Below, in pieces: positions 37,080-48,330 of a DNA stretch of 64,000 nt. Within the stretch, counting starts at the first letter, position 1; the number at the start of each line of letters is the position of its first letter. Below the pieces are notes generated by a model. That model was given only the letters and a program-made list of their open reading frames with translations, had not been told where the DNA came from and did no database searches. A program made the position numbers and the translations under genes. Location of the stretch: positions 330,789,920 through 330,853,919 of the forward strand of contig NC_073692.1 of assembly GCF_029784155.1 (NCBI RefSeq), in the 5' to 3' direction. This DNA comes from Uranotaenia lowii. Taxonomy: Eukaryota > Arthropoda > Insecta > Diptera > Culicidae.

Positions 37080-37330
37080 CGTATAAAACCAGGACCCGGC
37101 AACGTTATACGATTTGTCTATGTATCGTGTGACCAACATCTTTTAAGTAAGTCTTGGTGAATCTCGTTTTTAAGCTTTTTTTCCTCAGATTTAAGCTTTT
37201 TTTGCCTTGAGAGCATAGGAGATGAAAGCTCAAATCTGAAGAAAAAAGCTTAAATCTGTCAAAAAAGGGGAAATCTGAGAGATGTGCTCCACACGGTTTG
37301 TATAACATTGCCGGGAAGTGTATAAAACAC
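37080..37330. mobile_element. foldback (hairpin) element
   Basis: GTATAAAACC-AGG-ACCCGGCAACGTTATAC near 37081-37110 pairs with GTATAACATTGCCGGG-AAGTGTATAAAAC near 37300-37327. Inside, AGATTTAAGCTTTTTTT (37188) pairs with AAAAAAGCTTAAATCT (37243). It has no coding capacity. Confidence 0.65.
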
Positions 37331-37795
37331 GAAAAAAAAATTCATGCAAAACGTTGCCAGCGACAGTATTTGCTGCTTCTCTCATTGGACAATTCTTTCA
37401 AATGAATCATCTTATTTTTGGTAAACTTGTTGCACGCAGAGAGAACAACAAGGGTGTTTTCTGACTTGATTCGCGCGCGAGAGAGCAAATTTACAAACAT
37501 GGCGGACTTTTTATCATATCCAATTTATACCGACTTTAGGTAACCATTTTTACGATTGTTTGCTTATTGTGTAGGATTTGCGATTTGCATTGACATTATT
37601 AACGACTTAATCTATCATTTCTAATGCGATATTCTGTTTGCTGAGATGTCAATATCTAAACAATCTTCCATGTATTGTACGGTACCTCGATTCAATTTAT
37701 TATTATGAACAATAAAACATATTCAACATTTCTTATGCTTTCTTGTATTTGCAAAGCATAATTTTCTGAAATATTGTTTTCCCATATTCGGGAAT

Positions 37796-37931
37796 GGGGC
37801 TTGAAATATTGCTCAGTTGGTATGTCTGTTGCCTTCTGTAGTAAACAAGAGTAAACATCGAACAAAATTGTACCGGATTAGTTTTTCACTAACTATCCTC
37901 CAACTGCAACGTTGATATAAAATCGCGAATC
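37796..37931 (+). mobile_element. tRNA-derived SINE, copy 2 (B box lost)
   Basis: Plus-strand relative of 30968-31115. The head GGGGCTTGAAATATTGCTCAG contains the A-box-like GCTCAGTTGG; the tail shares AGAGTAAACATCGAAC and TTGTACCGGATTAGTTTTTCA through CCAACTGCA. About 30 bases around the B box are replaced by a short CTTCTGTAGTAAAC segment. Confidence 0.75.
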
Positions 37932-39640
37932 GACCAACTGTAAATATTAATCTTTCAACAATATATATAAAAGATTATCTGAGTTAGTTTGTGCATCCAA
38001 CCATACCTATAATAGATTCAAGTATACTTCTATGATTGGTTTTAAAGTTCAACAGTAAATGTAATAGATTCAACTATACTTCTATGATTGATGTTTAGCA
38101 TCAAACTTTAAGTATAGTAGATTCAACTAAAGTAAAATGATTGATCCAACTATTACTATGATAATTTTAACTATATTTCTATGATTGTTTTTACTATATT
38201 CATGGTTGAAATTAATTTTTTTAGTTCTGTTTCCTTGATATTTTTTATTTTTGTAAGTTTTATGAAAATTTCAATTGTTCATTCCACTTGAATCAACATA
38301 CATATTTTCACAAACAAATTTACACATACGCATCATAATTTAAAGGCTCGTTTTCCCTTCGCCTTAGCCGAGCATTCTGAGTTTGTTGTTGGCGTTCTAC
38401 CCCTGTAAAATACCATCGCCGCTCAAATCCATGGAGATCTGGTCTATCAGATTAGCAAAAATCTTCCCAGTTCTGTAGCCAAAGATGATCAATAAAGTTG
38501 TTATTTTCATCTGCCCCCAGTCGGGGAGTCCATCACTTCCTGCGGAGATTAACTTAGAGGAGGAAAAAAGTGATTAATATTTGATAAAATTCCATTCAAT
38601 TTAGGACTCGCGGTCGCCTTGTACTTACGAAATAGTTTCCCGGAACAGCTCTTCCCGGCACTGCATTTATTGTTAAGATGAGCCTTGACATATTGATAAC
38701 TTTTTTTATACTTTCCTCCCACCGCTGGAGAAGATTGCAAAAATAAACAGTTCATTTTGAACGTCCAACAGATTCAACAGATAATTACCGTAAATACTTA
38801 GCATCCTGGTGTTTTTGGTACCAGCAAATCACCCTAACGTTGCAGCACCATATGCTCCTCTGTTCCGTTCATACCGGCTTGGGTCATTTGGTCTCGAGAA
38901 ACGTTCAGGTTTCATCCCGTTTTTTCAACTTCGAACAGCATTTTTTTTTCTTTTTTTTGCGGACCCTCTACACTCATTTGCACATACTAATATTAGTATT
39001 TATGTTCAAATGCAGCGGATTGGAAAAATCAACTATGTAAATATTTAGTTTTCCCGAAATGTATAGTTGAATTTATTATAGTTGTAGTTGAATGCCTAAA
39101 ATCAATCATACAATTGCAGTTGAATGTATCATGTTAACATTTGAATGAACTATACCATTACAGTTGAATCTATCATATTTATAGTTAAATGTTAAAGGTC
39201 AACCAGAAATGAATAGTTGAATCTACTTTATTTGTAGTTAAATGCCTAAAATCAATCATACAATTGTAGTTGAATGTATCATGTTTTCAGTCGAATCAAT
39301 TCTACCATTACAGTTGAATCTAACATATTTATAGTTAAATGTTAAAGGTCAACCAGGAATGTATAGTTGAATGTATTATATTTATAGTTGTTCGCCTAAA
39401 ATTAATCATACAATTGTAGCTCATATTGAAAGTTGAATCAATAATACCATTACAGTTGAATCCATTATATTCATAGTTGATTGCGTAATGTCAATCAGCA
39501 GTTTGTGATTGAGTCTATTACATTTATGGTTGATTGCGAAAAAATCAACAACACTTTTATGATTGATATAACTAGCTGAAATAATTGGAACAACAGTCGT
39601 ATTTTTTCTCGGTGATTCCCTGAAAAAAAAATTCAAAAAA
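37932..39640. mobile_element. possible transposon with opposed subterminal repeat arrays
   Basis: A left array (about 37990-38215) repeats ATAGATTCAACTATACTTCT / ATGATTGAT with a period near 60 bp. A right array (39053-39560) carries the same words in inverse (TATAGTTGAATCTA, AATCAATCATA) in three units of about 150 bp. About 0.85 kb of non-repetitive, GC-richer DNA lies between. Opposed arrays around a unique core are typical of subterminal repeats of DNA transposons. Exact ends and a target duplication were not found; the right side ends near TTTTTTCTCGGTGATTCC (39601). Confidence 0.5.
38403..38750 (-). CDS. possible small spliced ORF inside the 37.9-39.6 kb element
   Basis: On the minus strand, acceptor CTTCTCCAG (38731) opens a 96-bp exon (38730-38635) ending at a strong donor TTTC|GTAAGTAC. 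Acceptor ATCTCCGCAG (38541) then opens a second exon (38540-38403) closed by TAG. One frame runs through both: VGGKYKKSYQYVKAHLNNKC in the first exon and a second exon ending NLIDQISMDLSGDGILQG. The 93-bp intron has a pyrimidine tract. No start codon is fixed: an upstream ATG at 38755 in the unspliced reading gives a 68-aa frame running into the intron. I do not recognise the protein. It could be a captured host fragment, a transposon accessory protein, or chance splice-like sequence. Confidence 0.3.
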
Positions 39641-40389
39641 ATTACTCAACATGTTTGTTGAAAACTCCTTGAAATTTTTGTCTCTTATCCTTCTCAAAGT
39701 ATAAACTAATAAAAGTTCGCAGTTTCATTTCGGGGGAAGGTGTTTCCTTTGTTTGTAAACAAACTTATTGATCTCCTCATGCATTTCTCGCCTACTAACT
39801 ATGAACGGCAAAGAACCTTAGTATAAACTAAAGGCGTATTCGTTTCTGGTCAATTTTGCACCAGGTCCCTACCAGTAGTGCATTTTATTCTGTCATCGTG
39901 TTCGTTTTTAAGTTCAGTTTTGCCCTTGAAGTGCACCAGAAAGTGGACGGTGACGACCTCTAAAAATTTTCAGTTTTGCAAGCCTACCTACCTACCTACT
40001 ACGTGAATTTTGATATATCGTGCTCCCCGATGTAAACAAACTGTATGAAACGAAAACAAATACCAGCTGGTAATGAATTTTTACAGTTTGAAGTATACAG
40101 TGGGCACTATCGATTTCACGTACCCTTACTGTAGCTTAGATCACAATTTTATTTTGTTCGTTTTAAGCTGGAAGAGTGCATCATTCAACGAGTGGAGAAA
40201 ATGAATACGATATAAGTTGCTTCACAAATACCTGATTTTTCGAGAAAAAAGCCACCTTTGCACGCACCGTCACCGAACCCAACCGTACATTTTCAATTAC
40301 ATCCGCTCTCAACGGACAACGTTCATGCATCATGGGATGGGTGTGGTACGGTGTGGAACCCATCGGAGTAGCACCCATTGAGCATTGAG
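39641..40389. other. non-coding region
   Basis: No supported gene. A short CCTA repeat lies at 39985-40001. Confidence 0.4.
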
Positions 40390-41391
40390 CAGTACTCAAA
40401 GAGCAAACAGAGAATCTCGAAAACTACGGTACGGACTGAACCCCTAGCCCAGCCTGGAAAACTTAACAACCCACCTGGTTCGAGTTCCATCCAACCGCTT
40501 TTGTTATTGAATGAAAACGTCCGCATGCGAGAGAACACGAACCGAAGCAAAACAAAAACAGCACCTTTAACAACACAAAATCAAACGAGCGAGCGGAACG
40601 CGAGTAGAGAGTGAGTGCCTCAACGGTCGCCAACTGACGACGGTGGAGTTTTTTTTTTTTTGCTTGATCTCGGTGTGTTGCTGCGGCCGCATCGCTGCTC
40701 AACAAAATACGGCAATCACGAACCGTGTGTTATTCTACCCTCGGTAGGCCACCGAATCGGAGGGCCCGCGCTCGTGTTCGTGTCACAAAACCGACCAGGA
40801 ACGACGGATGTGTCTCGCTCGCTACGGTTAGAGAGAGAGCGCAGAAGTGCTTGGACCCGCAGTGTTATTTAGAATCTCGTTTTTTTTTCGTATCGATATC
40901 CGGTTCGGGTCCCTGACTGTTTTGTTCTAACAAAACAACACGGTGCTAAACGACGAAACAAAACGTTAATCCCGGAAGGTCCTTGGACCGATACACACTC
41001 GGTAACGTGTAACGTGTGAGGTGTAACGGTTGAGTGTCACGTCCTGCTGGTGAACCCCTAGCGTTGGTGCAGTGCGCACAGAACGTCGCGAGCTACGGTG
41101 CGGAACGGACCTGTATTTCCGATTGTTCGTCGTCGGTGATCCTCGGATGGAAAACGAAATCTCACGAACGGGAGTTGCGATCAATCAAGCGACCAAACGA
41201 AGTCAATTTACACTTGTTCAAAACCAAATTTTTCCAGTAGCTAGTTCGGTTTGAATTTTTTCTATTGTGAATATAGTTGATAGATCCTTAGGAACAATCT
41301 GTGATCCGAACTTCCTCTAGGGAAGTATTTTATCCGAGTTAGTGTTTTTTTATTCAAAAATTCGAAAGTGCGGGGGATGTGTTAAAAAGCA
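40390..41391 (+). promoter_or_regulatory. probable promoter and 5' leader of a plus-strand gene
   Basis: This 1-kb stretch is markedly richer in GC and CpG than its surroundings and has the texture of an insect 5' leader: A-rich ACAAAACAACACGG and ACGACGAAACAAAACG blocks, then GAAAGTGCGGGG and TGTTAAAAAGC just before the gap. Overlapping short frames on both strands argue against coding. A donor-like AGAGA|GTGAGT occurs at about 40610. The start codon and any splice donor may lie in the N gap. Direction is inferred from composition only. Confidence 0.4.
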
Positions 41392-41891
41392 NNNNNNNNN
41401 NNNNNNNNNNNNNNNNNNNNNNNNNNNNNNNNNNNNNNNNNNNNNNNNNNNNNNNNNNNNNNNNNNNNNNNNNNNNNNNNNNNNNNNNNNNNNNNNNNNN
41501 NNNNNNNNNNNNNNNNNNNNNNNNNNNNNNNNNNNNNNNNNNNNNNNNNNNNNNNNNNNNNNNNNNNNNNNNNNNNNNNNNNNNNNNNNNNNNNNNNNNN
41601 NNNNNNNNNNNNNNNNNNNNNNNNNNNNNNNNNNNNNNNNNNNNNNNNNNNNNNNNNNNNNNNNNNNNNNNNNNNNNNNNNNNNNNNNNNNNNNNNNNNN
41701 NNNNNNNNNNNNNNNNNNNNNNNNNNNNNNNNNNNNNNNNNNNNNNNNNNNNNNNNNNNNNNNNNNNNNNNNNNNNNNNNNNNNNNNNNNNNNNNNNNNN
41801 NNNNNNNNNNNNNNNNNNNNNNNNNNNNNNNNNNNNNNNNNNNNNNNNNNNNNNNNNNNNNNNNNNNNNNNNNNNNNNNNNNNNNNNNNNN
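41392..41891. other. assembly gap (500 N)
   Basis: A fixed-length N run; all frames crossing it are artefacts. Confidence 1.
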
Positions 41892-42648
41892 AATCAAACA
41901 CGCGGTGGAGTCACATTCTGCTCTGCTGCATCAATGGTGAATTTGTGATTGTGTTTGATTCTTGTTCTCGTTCTAGTGTTGTTGAATGAATACACACGCA
42001 AACACGGAAAGCTCCTGTTATTAGTTTTTTTTATTTGTCAACATTCATTCTCCATTACCACGACGCAGCACTCAAGACAAGTTCCCCGTGTTTCCGTTGT
42101 AGCTGTAGGAGTTGAATATCGTCGCAACCAGTTATAAATAGTGACAAAAAGAATAAATCTTTCTAGCAACAGAGAGAGGACACCCTAATGCTAGCTGCTG
42201 CCGCATTCGAGGGTCTGCTTTATCCAATTTATTAGCATTATTATATCACCTCTCTCCATTTGCTGCTTTGCCATTTTGGCTCGGTTCTGACTACCCTCAT
42301 AGGGCACCATCGCGCTTCATCGCATAATAGCCATTTCAATCTTAATTCGGTCGATATACTTATTCTTCAACACGCCAAGAAACTTTTCAGCATTTTTTAA
42401 TTTTTTTCTACTTCAAATAAAATTTAAAAATTTGTTTTGCAAATTACAACACTAAAATTACGCAAATCAAATCTTCGGGGTCGGACATAAGTTCGGAATC
42501 ATTCCAAAGTTCATTTTAACGTTTTTTATCCATCAGATTGGCCAAAACTAGTTCGCTTAGCGATCTTAATGAACACAAACACATACAGGATTTCAATGAA
42601 ACTTGATGTTTTCTCGAAAAGATTCCTTTTTCTTAACTCCTAGCGTTA
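41892..42648. other. non-coding region after gap
   Basis: Begins GC-moderate then becomes AT-rich. No exon supported. Confidence 0.4.
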
Positions 42649-42990
42649 ATCTTTCGAGAATATGATGGCTAGCATCTTACAAATGCTAAAACCACCAACC
42701 CTCAGAAAGTGTACTATGTATGCCGAGACCGGGGATCGATCTCCTGTCCGCTGGCTTAGAAGACTTGAAGCTCATGTGTATTGGGAGTGTTTCCATGTAT
42801 GGTACTTAGACGATATTTGCGACATACCACTCCACAGTCTTATCTCTGTAAAAACGAATCTTTTCTAAACAGCACGAAACATTTTTTTTGCTTTAGTTAA
42901 AGTAACTTACGAGAAATCAGTTGGGAGGGTTCATGTCCATGGATTTCATCTAGACGTTGTTCACGACATACCACTCCTTATTTTCAGTTC
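42649..42990 (-). mobile_element. SINE-like repeat, copy 2, with a partial tandem head
   Basis: 42649-42775 aligns with 36751-36880. On the minus strand it has a B-box-like GAGATCGATCCCC near 42741. The head-like phrase GGAGTGGTATGTCG occurs twice (about 42835 and 42975), each followed by an AA-A-CGTCTA block, so two heads sit in tandem. Confidence 0.5.
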
Positions 42991-44081
42991 TGTAATAGCA
43001 AATCCGGTTGAAACAGAAGGGATCAAAACTTTTGCCTTAGTAAAGACAACTGACAAGTACTCCTGCAGCAAATTTCCCAATTTAAGGTTCTGATCACGAT
43101 TTACAACTTTAAAAACCTTACCACGTAGTATTCTTAAACCAACTCCGACAGCACAATATGCTTTTAAAAACTTTTTGGAATCTTCCGAAGATTCTTAATT
43201 GACGACAATTTTTTTAAGCTTGATGCAAGATTATAGATCACACTTCTTTCAAGACTCAAAAAATTCATTTCCGAATTTTCTGTTAATTTCAGTGAAAAAA
43301 ACCCTCAGAAATTTTTCAAAAAATTGGAAACACCCTAGAAAGCGTTGGTCCCTTTCAAGTCTCTTCCCAAATCAAATTTCAGCAGGAAAAAGCGCGATAT
43401 CAGACACAACATCTCCTGATGTCATTCATTGAGTTCTCAAATCCAAGCTGGAAGCAAAATTTCTGCCCCTCCGTATAGTAGGTTGTGTTCAATCAGGCGC
43501 AAATTTAAACAGCTGAGCTGAACCATCAGCAGCTGATTGGCTCTGATGGAAATATATTTGTTTGTTGTCGAGTCGAGTGAGTGTGCAGCGACCGGAGTCA
43601 ATTGGTGAAATTGTTTTCACTTCCCCGTCTCTGGAACAGTTGAATCTACCTCCAGGGACCTAGGGAATGTGCTGAAGACTGACAGACAGGCTTCGTGCTT
43701 TTTTTTGCTGCTGCTGCCGCTGAGAATGTGAGAAATTTTTCCCATTGACATTGACGGGAGTGACCTTTCCTCTTCGCCGGTATCGTGCGGGAATTTTGAA
43801 AAAATGTTACAAGAAATAGATGGGTCTAGAAAATTACACGTTTTGGATCGTTTTACATTTGCGAATTCATCTTCACGTGGCTTTCCGATTCCAGGCAGAT
43901 ACGGAAACTTGAAATGGGTGTCAGAACGTAAGAAAAATTTCAACTGCCAATGTAACAAATATACCCCAATCAATTCTAACGGGAGGCTTCATAGGTTGTA
44001 CGCTCTGAATTAAGTGAAAAATGTTTCTGAAAGTCACTAAAATTTCGAAGAACTTAAAAACAATCTGAAATAAAATTCATG
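42991..44081. other. non-coding region
   Basis: No supported gene. 43480-43830 is GC-richer and includes a CTGCTGCTGCCGCTG run at 43707-43721. Confidence 0.4.
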
Positions 44082-44331
44082 TAGGGGAGATGAGGGCATA
44101 ATGGGCACCTTAAGGAAAATGCTTATTTAACCATAGAGAACAGCTGTAATATGTGAATTATATCATTGATTCGTGTTCCGACATTCAAATAGTCTATTGT
44201 CTAATTGGATGAAACTTGAAAAAGTAGATAAAAACGTTTAAAGATGCATTTTAAAATTTTTTGCCGAAAGCTGAAAACCAGTCACTGTAGAGGCATAATG
44301 AGAAACCCCCCGAAGCAGTATGAGCACCATT

Positions 44332-44512
44332 AATGAAGGCATAATGAGCATTTTCTGCCGGGGAATCTAGCAGCGAATTCGACTCGATGAAGTCAATTGA
44401 GTAATAGAGCTACAGCTCAACTTGTATCGTCTGACGATTTGGCCTATTGGTTAGATGTCGGAGAGATAATCAATAGGCTCGAGTTCGATTCGTGGTGGAG
44501 GTGATTTTTTTT
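44332..44512 (+). repeat. tRNA-like arm of the MITE (left)
   Basis: Contains TTTGGCCTATTGGTTAGATG (A-box-like) and, about 30 bases later, CTCGAGTTCGATTCG (B-box-like). The inverse of the whole arm is at 44735-44912. The acceptor stem does not pair as in a real tRNA, so it is scored as a tRNA-derived repeat. Confidence 0.75.
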
Positions 44513-44734
44513 TTCTTCTTTTATCATTTATGATCATGATTGCACTAAACGGTGAGGCGTAGATTCATCAAACAAAGTAAAAACAAAATAATCTAGGTCT
44601 GTTTGTAGAATTCAAAGAATTAACACATGTTCATACATTATGTTTCTGGTGTTTTGTTTGACGGATGATGCTTTGATGCTATTAGCCGTATAATGTAACA
44701 ATAAAAAAAATCAATCATGAATGCTATGTGCAAA

Positions 44735-44912
44735 AAAAAATCCCCTCGAACAGGAATCGAACTCGAGCCTACTGATTACCTCTCCGACATCTTACCAATA
44801 GGCCAAATCGTCAGACGATAAGCTGTAGCTCTATTACTCAATTGACTTCATCGAGTCGAATTCGCTGCTAGATTCCCCGGCAGAAAATGCTCAATATGCC
44901 TTCATTGAAAGT
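44735..44912 (-). repeat. tRNA-like arm of the MITE (right, inverted)
   Basis: Reverse of 44332-44512 with few differences. AATCGAACTCGAGCC is the inverted B box and CATCTTACCAATAGGCCAAA the inverted A box. Confidence 0.75.
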
Positions 44913-45306
44913 GCTCTGTTCGCCTCTAGTGAACAAATTAAAGTAAAAACGCGTTTTACAACTGATTAAAGTGAAAAATCAAAAATTTTATGATGCTGAA
45001 AATTGAAAAACAATGTGTAGATCATGTTGCAGTGCGTACATTTCAGATCAAGATGATTTAAAGGTCATAAAAGCTTATTTGGTGGTGCTCAAAAATTATA
45101 ATATTTTCGTCACTTGAGAACCTTGCTGGTTATTATTTAATATTTCTGTAAATATGAAAAGGATATTTCTTTTTTGGTGAAAAATTAATACTATAGGTAG
45201 TACGAAACAAGTCCTCATGAAAATTTGTTTAAGAAAATACGTACTTATGTAGGAAAATGGACTTCTCATTATGCCTCGGGTGCTCGTTATGCCCTCATCT
45301 CCCCTA

Positions 45307-45787
45307 AAAACGATTAAACATTTTCTACCAGTAACTGTTGACATTTGTCGCGAATCAAGTCAAATATCGTCCAATTCCTGAATGAAAAGTTATAAGAAAG
45401 TTCACATTTTGATCTCCGCTTATGATTCGAAATGATAAAATAAAATAAACTACAGAAAGACATCAAAGCAAAAAAAAGTCTGTCAATTTGTTTAGTCTTT
45501 TCCCTGCATCAGAGACTTTTCTTTTGCAAAATGTGCTCTATTTCTGCTTCAGAAGCTAAATGTCATTGTTTGATAAGATTGTTAATGCGATATTTAAATG
45601 TCGTTCAACCTACGTTTGACAATTTCTCTTTCATCTAGAATAAAGTCACATTCCTAGATTGAAACTTAAGTCAAAACACGACATCAACAACAACCGCTTC
45701 CGGTATAGACCTCAGAATTGATTAAAAATGAGGGACTGGGTCACTACCTGGGTACCACACCCTCATCCACACAGAACTCACGTTCAG
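45307..45787. other. non-coding spacer
   Basis: AT-rich, leading into a pyrimidine-containing acceptor candidate CACGTTCAG at 45787. Confidence 0.4.
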
Positions 45788-45958
45788 GTGCAATGCAAAC
45801 TCACGTCATCAGAACCTCTAACCGTGAACCGTGTGTTAGAAAAGATAGTCACTGACAAGTCAGCAATGCGGACGACAATCAACGACAATCTAGCAAACGG
45901 TAATCATCGGCTGAACGCATCGACGATGTCGTTCGGTCGGGGGAGTGGTTGTTTTCTA

Positions 45959-46117
45959 ATGGAATTCAAAAATATTCCAACTTACATATTCTTTGCATGT
46001 GGTTTTCTCTTTTTTTTTCAACTGGAATCATGTGTTGGTGTGACCGGACCGGATCAGTACAAATTGCCCCCCGAGCAACGGCTGTATATCGAGCCACGAC
46101 ACGACACAGAATCTTAA
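45959..46117 (+). CDS. possible secreted peptide or signal-peptide exon (52 aa)
   Basis: The ATG at 45959 opens a short frame with a strong signal-peptide profile: MEFKNIPTYIF then a hydrophobic core (FFACGFLFFFQL) and a possible cleavage after the ESCVG region. The remaining 24 residues are polar and protein-like (GPDQYKLPPEQRLYIEPRHD) and end at TAA. A candidate acceptor CACGTTCAG lies 170 bp upstream, and the upstream frame is open to 45728. Either it is a complete small secreted peptide, or the first coding exon of a longer secreted or membrane protein whose donor lies before the stop (a weak GTGTGACC at about 46037 or GTACAAAT at about 46059). It might belong to the plus-strand gene whose leader is at 40.4-41.4 kb. 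I do not recognise the protein. Confidence 0.35.
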   Translation: MEFKNIPTYIFFACGFLFFFQLESCVGVTGPDQYKLPPEQRLYIEPRHDTES

Positions 46118-46427
46118 TGGCGGAGGTGCTGGAAGTTAGTTGTACGAGCAATTTAATCACATGCGACCTTCGTTTGACACCGGGATAATTGCTGGAGAAA
46201 TCACCCGGTAACTATCGGATGAGGCTCTCGGTGTTGTTGCATCTATCAGGTTTTGAATTTCGATGGGTTTAGAGACGGTCTTGAGAATTAATCTTGTGAC
46301 GAGAGGAATTTATTAGATGTTTACATTTTATTGACAAAGAATTACTTAAAAGCAAATAAATTACAAAGAGATGTAAATCATCAAAAATCAGTGTTAGTTA
46401 ATGATTATTTATCTGGCTGAACCTCTG
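46118..46427. other. non-coding spacer before minisatellite
   Basis: No feature identified. Confidence 0.4.
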
Positions 46428-48330
46428 ACCTATCAGACAGACAGGCAGACAGTCAAACACACAGTCAGCCAGACTGTCAGTCAGACAGTCAGTCACAGTC
46501 AGGCAGTCAATTAGACAGTCAGTTAGTCAGACAGTCAGTCAGACAGTCAGTCAGACAGTCAGTCAGACAGTCAGTCAGACAGTCAGTCAGACAGTCAGTC
46601 AGACAGTCAGTCAGACAGTCAGTCAGACAGTCAGTCAGACAGTCAGTCAGACAGTCAGTCAGACAGTCAGTCAGACAGTCAGTCAGACAGTCAGTCAGAC
46701 AGTCAGTCAGACAGTCAGTCAGAAAGTCAGTCACACAGTCAGTCAGACAGTCAGTCAGACAGTCAGTCAGACAGTCAGTCAGACAGTCAATCAGAAAATC
46801 AGTCAGACAGTCAGTCAGACAGTCAATCAGACAGTCAGTCAGATAGTCAGTCAGACAGTCAATCAGACAATCAGTCAGACAGTCAGTCAGACAGTCAGTC
46901 AGACAGTCAGTCAGACAGTCAATCAGAAAGTCAGTCAGACAGTCAGTCAGACAGTCAGTCAGTCAGTCAGACAGCTAGTTAGACAGTCAGTCTGATAGTC
47001 GGTCAGACATTCAGTCCGGCAATCAGTCTGGTAGTCAGATAGTCAAACAGGCAGTCTGTCAGATAGTCAAACAGGCAGTCAGTCAGACAGTCAGTCAGAC
47101 AGTCAGTCAGAGGGCCAGTCAGACAGTCAGTCAGACGGTCAGTCAGACAGTCAGTCAGACAGTCAGTCAGACAGTCAGTCAGACAGTCAGTCAGACAGTC
47201 AGTCAGACAGTCAGTCAGACAGTCAGTCAGACAGTCAGTCAGACAGTCAGTCAGACAGTCAGTCAGACAGTCAGTCAGACAGTCAGTCAGACAGTCAGTC
47301 AGACAGTCAGTCAGACAGTCAGTCAGACAATCAGTCAGACAGTCAGTCAGACAGTCAGTCAGACAGTCAGTCAGACAGTCAGTCAGACAGTCAGTCAGAC
47401 AGTCAGTCAGACAGTCAGTCAGACAGTCAATCAGAAAATCAGTCAGACAGTCAGTCAGACAGTCAGTCAGACAGTCAATCAGACAGTCAGTCAGATAGTC
47501 AGTCAGACAGTCAATCAGACAATCAGTCAGACAGTCAGTCAGACAGTCAGTCAGACAGTCAGTCAGACAGTCAATCAGAAAGTCAGTCAGACAGTCAGTC
47601 AGACAGTCAGTCAGTCAGTCTGACAGTCAGTCTGACAGTCAGTCAGACAGCTAGTTAGACAGTCAGTCTGATAGTCGGTCAGACATTCAGTCCGGCAATC
47701 AGTCTGGTAGTCAGATAGTCAAACAGGCAGTCTGTCAGATAGTCAAACAGGCAGTCAGTCAGACAGTCAGTCAGACAGTCAGTCAGACAGTCAGTCAGAC
47801 AGTCAGTCAGACAGTTAGTCAGAGGGCCAGTCAGACAGTCAGTCAGACGGTCAGTCAGACTGTCAGTCAGACAGTCAGTCAGACAGTCAGTCAGACAGTC
47901 AGTCAGACAGTCAGTCAGACAGTCAGTCAGACAGTCAGTCAGACAGTCAGTCAGACAGTCAGTCAGACAGTCAGTCAGACAGTCAGTCAGACAGTCAGTC
48001 AGACAGTCAGTCAGACGGTCAGTCAGACTGTCAGTCAGACAGTCAGTCAGACAGTCAGTCAGACAGTCAGTCAGACAGTCAGTCAGACAGTCAGTCAGAC
48101 AGTCAGTCAGACAGTCAGTCAGACAGTCAGTCAGACAGTCAGTCAGACAGTCAGTCAGACAGTCAGTCAGACAGTCAGTCAGACAGTCAGTCAGACAGTC
48201 AGTCAGACAGTCAGTCAGACAGTCAGTCAGACAGTCAGTCAGACAGTCAGTCAGACAGTCAGTCAGACAGTCAGTCAGTCAGACAGTCAGTCAGTCAGAC
48301 AGTCAGACAGACAGTCAGTCAGAAAATGAG
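46428..48330. repeat. 12-bp minisatellite (AGACAGTCAGTC), about 1.9 kb
   Basis: A near-perfect tandem run of AGACAGTCAGTC, with scattered variants (AATCAG, GGTCAG, TAGTTAG). A variant-rich block around 46964-47090 recurs at 47638-47760, offset 676 bp, so a large part of the array was duplicated as one piece. The long minus-strand frame it creates, a four-residue D-C-L-T repeat, is a by-product of the period being a multiple of three. Confidence 0.95.

Larger units (their letters stand above)
44084..45304. mobile_element. TA-flanked MITE, 1,221 bp, with opposed tRNA-like arms
   Basis: Ends GGGGAGATGAGGGCATAA and its inverse TTATGCCCTCATCTCCCC are exact, and a TA dinucleotide flanks each end (44082-44083; 45305-45306), as for Tc1/mariner-type target sites. 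GCATAATG/CATTATGC words recur throughout the ends. There is no transposase. Two inner arms in opposite orientation (44332-44512 and 44735-44912) carry a tRNA-like sequence. Confidence 0.85.

Noticed and set aside
44420..44490. tRNA gene
   Set aside because: A and B boxes are present but the stems do not pair properly, and the whole segment is repeated in inverse inside a MITE.
46519..46734. 71-codon frame of a four-residue D-C-L-T repeat on the minus strand
   Set aside because: Direct by-product of the 12-bp minisatellite, whose period is a multiple of three.
46428..48330. CRISPR-like array
   Set aside because: Repeats are contiguous with no unique spacers, and the genome is eukaryotic.
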